DNA of 64,000 nucleotides. It comes from Ga0077555 sp046154645. Lineage in GTDB: Bacteria; Pseudomonadota; Alphaproteobacteria; Rhizobiales; Hyphomicrobiaceae. Below the pieces are notes generated by a model. That model saw only the letters and a program-made list of their open reading frames with translations, was not told the DNA's origin and ran no database searches. Positions 59,876 through 64,000 of the stretch are shown here, one piece after another. Made by a program: the position numbers and the translations under genes. The stretch covers positions 1-64,000 of the forward strand of contig JBJXDZ010000082.1 in the NCBI GenBank assembly GCA_046154645.1, read 5' to 3'. Numbering within the stretch: position 1 is the first letter of the stretch; each line of letters opens with the position of its first letter.

Positions 59876-60934
59876 ATGCGAATGCGAAGTGCCGCAGCGC
59901 ACCGTCTTAGGGCGCGACTGTTGACTGGTGCCTTGGCCTTGAGCCTGTCAGGACTGCCGGCTGTGGCCCAGGCTCCGACCTCGGAGGAACCGCCGGCGCC
60001 CGAGGCTGCTCCGTCCGCACCAGCGCCCGCCGCTCCAAAACCCGGCCCTCGCGGGCCAGAGGCGCGCAAGCTGTTCGGCGCCAAGCATGATGCCGCACCT
60101 CTGGCGCCCCGTGCCATCGGCTTTTACTCGCGCGGCTGCCTTTCGGGTGCCAAGCCCCTCGCCATCGATGGGCCGAACTGGCAGGCGATGCGGCTCTCGC
60201 GCAACCGCAACTGGGGCCATCCGGAGTTAATCGCGCTGGTGGAGCAGCTGGCCAAGGACGCCAAGGCGATGGACGGCTGGCCCGGCCTGCTGGTCGGTGA
60301 TCTGTCGCAGCCGCGTGGTGGACCGATGCTGACCGGTCACGCCAGCCACCAGATCGGTCTCGATGCCGACATCTGGCTCACCCCCATGCCGAATCGCCGC
60401 CTGACCGAGAAGGAGCGCGAGGACATCTCAGCCGTCTCGATGCTGGGAGCCGACGGCGTGCTCGCCGACGAGAAGGTCTTCACCGCCGCTCACGCCCGCC
60501 TGATCCGGCGCGCCGCCACTTACCCAAATGTCGAGCGCATTCTCGTGCACCCGGGCATCAAGAAGGCGCTGTGTCTCGATCCCGCCTCCACCAAAGGCAG
60601 CCTCAGCAAGATCCGCCCGTTCTGGGGTCACCACTACCACATGCACATCCGCATCGCCTGCCCCAAAGGGAGCGAGGGCTGCGCCGGCCAACAGCCCGTC
60701 GGCAACGACGATGGCTGCGGCAAGGAGGTCGACGATTGGATCGCCCTGTTGCGGCGGCCGCCACGCCCCGTCGATCCGAGCCTCAAGCCGCCGCCGCCGA
60801 AACCGCAACTGACGCTCGAGCAATTGCCGGCCGAGTGCCGCCTCGTCCTCGAGGCTGGAGCGCAGCCGGGCGACGTGCCAGCCGCCGCGCCTGCCCGTCC
60901 ACGTGCGCCGAAAGGCGTTGCCCGCGGTCAATAG
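59876..60934 (+). CDS. mepA: Penicillin-insensitive murein endopeptidase
   Basis: The 352-residue protein has a signal peptide (about 1-33, ending P-A-V-A-Q-A) and a Pro/Ala-rich spacer. The MepA LAS-type zinc peptidase domain follows, with ligands in G-H-A-S-H-Q-I-G-L-D-A-D and H-H-Y-H-M-H-I-R. It cuts D-Ala-meso-DAP cross-links of peptidoglycan in the periplasm and is insensitive to beta-lactams. A Pro-rich C-terminal extension (about the last 60 residues) is longer than in E. coli MepA. GAAGGGAGGG lies before the ATG at 59876. Confidence 0.93.
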   Translation: MRMRSAAAHRLRARLLTGALALSLSGLPAVAQAPTSEEPPAPEAAPSAPAPAAPKPGPRGPEARKLFGAKHDAAPLAPRAIGFYSRGCLSGAKPLAIDGPNWQAMRLSRNRNWGHPELIALVEQLAKDAKAMDGWPGLLVGDLSQPRGGPMLTGHASHQIGLDADIWLTPMPNRRLTEKEREDISAVSMLGADGVLADEKVFTAAHARLIRRAATYPNVERILVHPGIKKALCLDPASTKGSLSKIRPFWGHHYHMHIRIACPKGSEGCAGQQPVGNDDGCGKEVDDWIALLRRPPRPVDPSLKPPPPKPQLTLEQLPAECRLVLEAGAQPGDVPAAAPARPRAPKGVARGQ

Positions 60935-60957
60935 GCGAGACATCATCGCGCGGCGAC

Positions 60958-61989
60958 ATGTCGACGACGAAGGCCAACCCCGTGACCACACCGAGCCTGC
61001 GAATTCTGGTCACAGGTGCCACCGGCGCCCTCGGCCAGCGCGTGGTGGCGCGTCTGGTCGCCGAGGGCCATGCGGTTCGCCTTGTTACGCGGCGCCCATT
61101 CCGCGCCGACGCCGTGCTTGGCCGCCATGCCACTTGCATCGAATGGCATCCGCTGTCGGAGCCGCTACCGGAGGCGGCACTCGCCGACCTCGATGCCATC
61201 GTGCATCTGGCGGGCGAGCCGCTGGCCGGTCCCGCCGATACCGAGCGCGCTCTGCGTTTGCGCTCATCGCGACTGAAACTCGCCGAGCGGCTGGCCATCG
61301 CCGCCCGCAACCAGACGCTGCGCATCGTCGTCGCCTCGGTGGTGATGCCGCCACTGACGACCGCCGCTGGCGAGGTCATGACGGATTTGACGCCACGCTC
61401 TGAACCGGCAACAGCGTTCGAGCGCGGCGTGCTCGACATCGAGGCCGCCTGTAATGCGCTGGCCAGCGGCGGCGCCAGCCTTGCCATGGTCCGTCTTGGT
61501 CTGCTGATCGATGCCGGCCCCGTGCTCGAAGCGCTGGTGCGCCTGGCGCGCCGTGGTGGCATCCCCAATTTCGCCGGGGCGCTGATCCCCGCCATCGATC
61601 CCGAGGATGCGGCGGCCTTGATCGCCGGCCTGGTCGGGCATCGCGGCCTCACCGGTCCGCTGATCGGCGTCGCCCCGGAACCGCTGGCGGGCGAAATCCT
61701 GCAGGCAGCTTTGGTGCCGTTCAATCCTTGGCCTGTCGCTCTGCCGGTCTCCCAGCGGCGCGTGGAGCGCCGCATCGGTCCCCTGGCACGCCTGCTCTTC
61801 AATCGCACACGCGTTGTCCCGCAGCGCCTCCTTGACGCCGGCGCCGGCTTCCAGAACGCTGATCTTGCGGCCAGTCTGGCGCGTGCGCTGGCGGTAGTCA
61901 CCGCCTCTCGAGGCAGCCCACGTGACCCGGTCGCCCGCTGGCTCGATCGGCGTCGCGCCGACCCCATCAAGTCTTCAAGCGACACTTGA
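60958..61989 (+). CDS. NAD-binding epimerase-like protein (TIGR01777/SDR-like)
   Basis: The 343-residue protein opens with the Rossmann motif I-L-V-T-G-A-T-G-A-L-G-Q and keeps the I-V-H-L-A-G-E-P-L-A segment typical of the TIGR01777/SDR39U1 group. The stretch that normally carries the S-A-x-G-Y-Y-G active site reads V-V-A-S-V-V-M-P-P-L, with no Tyr-x3-Lys. The catalytic activity is therefore doubtful; it may be a binding or structural member. The ribosome binding site is weak. It follows mepA by 23 bases. Confidence 0.78.
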   Translation: MSTTKANPVTTPSLRILVTGATGALGQRVVARLVAEGHAVRLVTRRPFRADAVLGRHATCIEWHPLSEPLPEAALADLDAIVHLAGEPLAGPADTERALRLRSSRLKLAERLAIAARNQTLRIVVASVVMPPLTTAAGEVMTDLTPRSEPATAFERGVLDIEAACNALASGGASLAMVRLGLLIDAGPVLEALVRLARRGGIPNFAGALIPAIDPEDAAALIAGLVGHRGLTGPLIGVAPEPLAGEILQAALVPFNPWPVALPVSQRRVERRIGPLARLLFNRTRVVPQRLLDAGAGFQNADLAASLARALAVVTASRGSPRDPVARWLDRRRADPIKSSSDT

Positions 61990-62073
61990 ACTGCCAGGCC
62001 TTTGCCTGACAGACTGGCGGCCGGCCGTTCTCGCCCGCCTCGCGCGCCAAATTCGCCCCTTCCCGGAGGTCCC

Positions 62074-63681
62074 ATGCCGAAGGTCCATTCTGCGCTCTCG
62101 CCCAACCTGTCATTGAAGCGGCGCGTCACCAAGCCGTCGGCACGCTCCAAGGGCGGCATCGTCGTCACCCAATGCCGGGTCGCCTCCGAGATCGGCGCGC
62201 GGGTCCTCAAGGAGGGTGGCAATGCGATCGATGCCGCCATCGCGGCAGCCTTCGCCGTCGGCGTTGTCGAGCCCTGGATGTCCGGCATCGGCGGCGTCGG
62301 CGCCATGCTGCATCGCGATGCCAAGTCGGGCAAAGTCACCGCCATCGATTTCGGTGGTCGCTCGCCGAAGGGCCTCAAGATCGCGGACTTCGAGCTGGCC
62401 GGCGGCCTCGACGTCGGCAACCTGTTCGGCTGGCCCGCGGTGAAGGGCAACATCAACAACGTCGGCCCGAAAGCCGTGGTGGCCCCGACCGAGCCGCTGG
62501 GGCTTGCCCTCGCCCACAAGATGTTCGGCAGCAAGCGTTGGGCCGATCTGGTCGCACCCGCCGTCAAGCTCGCCGAGGACGGCCCCGTCGTCGACTGGAT
62601 GACCACGCTTGTGATCGCCTCCGCAATGGGCGATCTCCTGAAGGACCCTGGCGCCAAGGCTCGCTTCCTGCCCAACGGCGTCGTGCCGATAGCGCCCGCC
62701 CCGCAAGCCGGTCTCGCCGCTCCCCGCTTCAAGTCGCCGGAACTGGCCCGCACGCTCCGCGCCATCGCCGAGGACGGTGCCCAGGTCATGAGCACGGGCG
62801 CCGTCGGCCGCGCCATCGCCGAGGATATCCAGGCCATGGGCGGCTATCTCTCCGCCGAAGATATGAGCGACGCCAAGGCCGTCGAGCGCGAGCCGCTCGC
62901 CTTCAATTATGGTCGCGAAACCCTGCACGTGCTGCCCGAGCTCACCGGCGGGCCGACAATGGCGCTGGCCTTCAAGCATCTGGCAGCCCACGGCGGCAAA
63001 CCCGGAAAGGAGCCCGACGGCGCCCGCTTCGTCGCTTACGCCAAGGCCCTCGAGCACGCCTGGGACGATCGCTTCAAGCGCATGGGCGATGCCGGCGAGC
63101 GCAGCCTGCCGACCTCCACGACGCATCTCTCGGTCATCGATCGCGCCGGCAACATCGTCACGCTGACGCAAACGCTGCTGTCCCTATTCGGCTCGCGCAT
63201 CGTGCTGCCGAAAACCGGCATCCTCATGAACAACGGCATCAACTGGTTTGACCCGCGCCCCGACGGCCCCAACGGCCTCGGCCCCGGACGCCGAGGGCTC
63301 TCGAACTACGTGCCCACCATCATGGCCAACAGCGAGCGTGCCATCGGCATTGGCGGCTGCGGCGGCCGGCGCATCATCCCCGCCGTGTTCCAGCTGCTCG
63401 CCATGAGCGCCGATTTCGGCTTCGATCTCGACCGCGCCTTCCATCAGCCGCGCATCGATGTCTCCGGCGGCACCGGCGCCGGTGTTTCCGTCGACCGCCG
63501 CTTGCCCGCCGACGCTCGCAGCACGCTCGAAGCCGAGCTGCGCACCGTCGACGCCGAGCCCGTACCCTATCCAACGCCCTTCACGATTGCCGGTGCTGTC
63601 CGCCGCGCCGGCGACATGAACGAAGGCGCCACGGAGCCCGAGCAACCCTGGTCCGAAGCGGTTTCCGAGGACGAGGTCTAG
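62074..63681 (+). CDS. Gamma-glutamyltransferase family protein
   Basis: The 535-residue protein has the Ntn-hydrolase precursor layout. The N-terminal large subunit is marked by G-G-N-A-I-D-A-A-I-A-A-A and P-W-M-S-G-I-G-G-V-G. The small subunit begins at the nucleophilic Thr, probably in T-S-T-T-H-L-S-V-I-D. Later it has N-N-G-I-N-W-F-D-P-R and G-I-G-G-C-G-G-R. Family members self-cleave and transfer or hydrolyse gamma-glutamyl or acyl groups. No signal peptide is visible, so unlike E. coli Ggt it may be cytoplasmic. CGGAGGTCCC precedes the ATG at 62074. Confidence 0.9.
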   Translation: MPKVHSALSPNLSLKRRVTKPSARSKGGIVVTQCRVASEIGARVLKEGGNAIDAAIAAAFAVGVVEPWMSGIGGVGAMLHRDAKSGKVTAIDFGGRSPKGLKIADFELAGGLDVGNLFGWPAVKGNINNVGPKAVVAPTEPLGLALAHKMFGSKRWADLVAPAVKLAEDGPVVDWMTTLVIASAMGDLLKDPGAKARFLPNGVVPIAPAPQAGLAAPRFKSPELARTLRAIAEDGAQVMSTGAVGRAIAEDIQAMGGYLSAEDMSDAKAVEREPLAFNYGRETLHVLPELTGGPTMALAFKHLAAHGGKPGKEPDGARFVAYAKALEHAWDDRFKRMGDAGERSLPTSTTHLSVIDRAGNIVTLTQTLLSLFGSRIVLPKTGILMNNGINWFDPRPDGPNGLGPGRRGLSNYVPTIMANSERAIGIGGCGGRRIIPAVFQLLAMSADFGFDLDRAFHQPRIDVSGGTGAGVSVDRRLPADARSTLEAELRTVDAEPVPYPTPFTIAGAVRRAGDMNEGATEPEQPWSEAVSEDEV

Positions 63682-64000
63682 GCCACCAACGCCGGGATCG
63701 ACAGGAAGCCGCGGAACCGCGCGCGACCGCCACGCACGGGCGGCGCAGCCAAGCGATACCGCGGGAAACGGGCCAGAAAGCGCTTCACGGCAATGCGTCC
63801 CTCCAGCCGCGCCACGGTCATGCCGACACACTGATGCGGCCCTGAGGCGAAGGCCAGATGCCGGTTCGGCGCCCGTCCGACGTCCAGCACGTCGGGGCGC
63901 GGAAAACGGTCAGGATCACGGTTCGCGGCACCAATGCACAGCGTGATCGAGGTGCCCGCGGCCAGCGACACGCCTGCAATCTCAACGGCCCGCGTCGTCA
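63678..64000 (-). CDS. Cytochrome P450, C-terminal part (runs off the window)
   Basis: The frame is open to the window edge, and about 107 residues are visible. They contain the end of the P450 fold: an L-C-I-G-A-A-N-R-D-P segment, F-P-R-P-D-V-L-D-V-G-R, and the haem loop F-A-S-G-P-H-Q-C-V-G with the ligand Cys, followed by A-R-L-E. The loop resembles soluble bacterial class I P450s. The stop codon overlaps the end of the gamma-glutamyltransferase gene by a few bases, as the two converge. Substrate and redox partners are unknown. Confidence 0.9.
   Translation of the reverse strand, partial: TTRAVEIAGVSLAAGTSITLCIGAANRDPDRFPRPDVLDVGRAPNRHLAFASGPHQCVGMTVARLEGRIAVKRFLARFPRYRLAAPPVRGGRARFRGFLSIPALVA

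Overview
The window is high-GC, densely coded DNA from an alphaproteobacterium, most likely of the order Hyphomicrobiales (Rhizobiales) or a near relative. The evidence is an SdhAF4-type DUF1674 gene divergent from htpX-rsmB with a heparinase II/III gene behind, a tpiA-secG unit divergent from a PpiD-like gene and trpE, a class I lysyl-tRNA synthetase, a single-chain ETF-ubiquinone oxidoreductase near an alphaproteobacterial-type uracil-DNA glycosylase, and a bactofilin. No rRNA, tRNA, CRISPR array, prophage or complete insertion sequence was recognised.

Layout. Positions 1-571 are a non-coding repeat patch. Positions 572-3482 hold two paralogous secreted proteins, each built from three copies of one beta-rich domain. 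A GlcD/DLD-type flavoenzyme, a TadG-like protein with a von Willebrand A domain, and the DUF1674/htpX/rsmB/heparinase block follow up to 11.3 kb. Positions 11.3-15 kb hold an idonate-dehydrogenase-like enzyme, an amidohydrolase and a cyclase-family hydrolase. Positions 15-20.7 kb are housekeeping: secG, tpiA, a PpiD-like chaperone and trpE. After an LLM-type oxidoreductase, a CoA-transferase and an unusual methyltransferase, 24.6-34.8 kb is a fatty-acid beta-oxidation locus: fadE, a LURP-one-like gene, fadJ-like, a tiny pentapeptide protein, a HEPN/MNT toxin-antitoxin pair, a thiolase, and on the other strand fadD with a MerR regulator. A palindrome overlapping the predicted fadE promoter is a plausible target of that regulator. 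An ACP and a ketoacyl-ACP synthase lie divergent from fadD.

Positions 37-42.6 kb carry a Gfo/Idh/MocA oxidoreductase, a zinc alcohol dehydrogenase and two tandem peptide-type ABC binding proteins without permeases. Next come a nitroreductase, the uracil-DNA glycosylase, a ParE-type toxin-antitoxin pair whose toxin is broken by a one-base frameshift, and ETF-QO, which would pass electrons from FadE-type dehydrogenases to quinone. Then follow a small membrane protein, bactofilin, class I LysRS with an overlapping 36-residue ORF, and a TIR-domain protein with a C-terminal membrane helix. Positions 51-58 kb form a tightly overlapping molybdenum-hydroxylase operon (M-S-L subunits) joined to a feruloyl-CoA-synthetase-like ligase and followed by a CoA-transferase and ubiA. 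The window ends with a GST-like protein, MepA, an epimerase-like protein, a gamma-glutamyltransferase and the 3' part of a cytochrome P450.

The most unusual items are the methyltransferase with displaced alpha/beta-hydrolase pieces, the TA module inside the fad locus, the frameshifted ParE toxin, the TIR-membrane protein, the triple-domain secreted pair and the molybdo-hydroxylase/CoA-ligase operon. No clearly new multi-gene system was proved.
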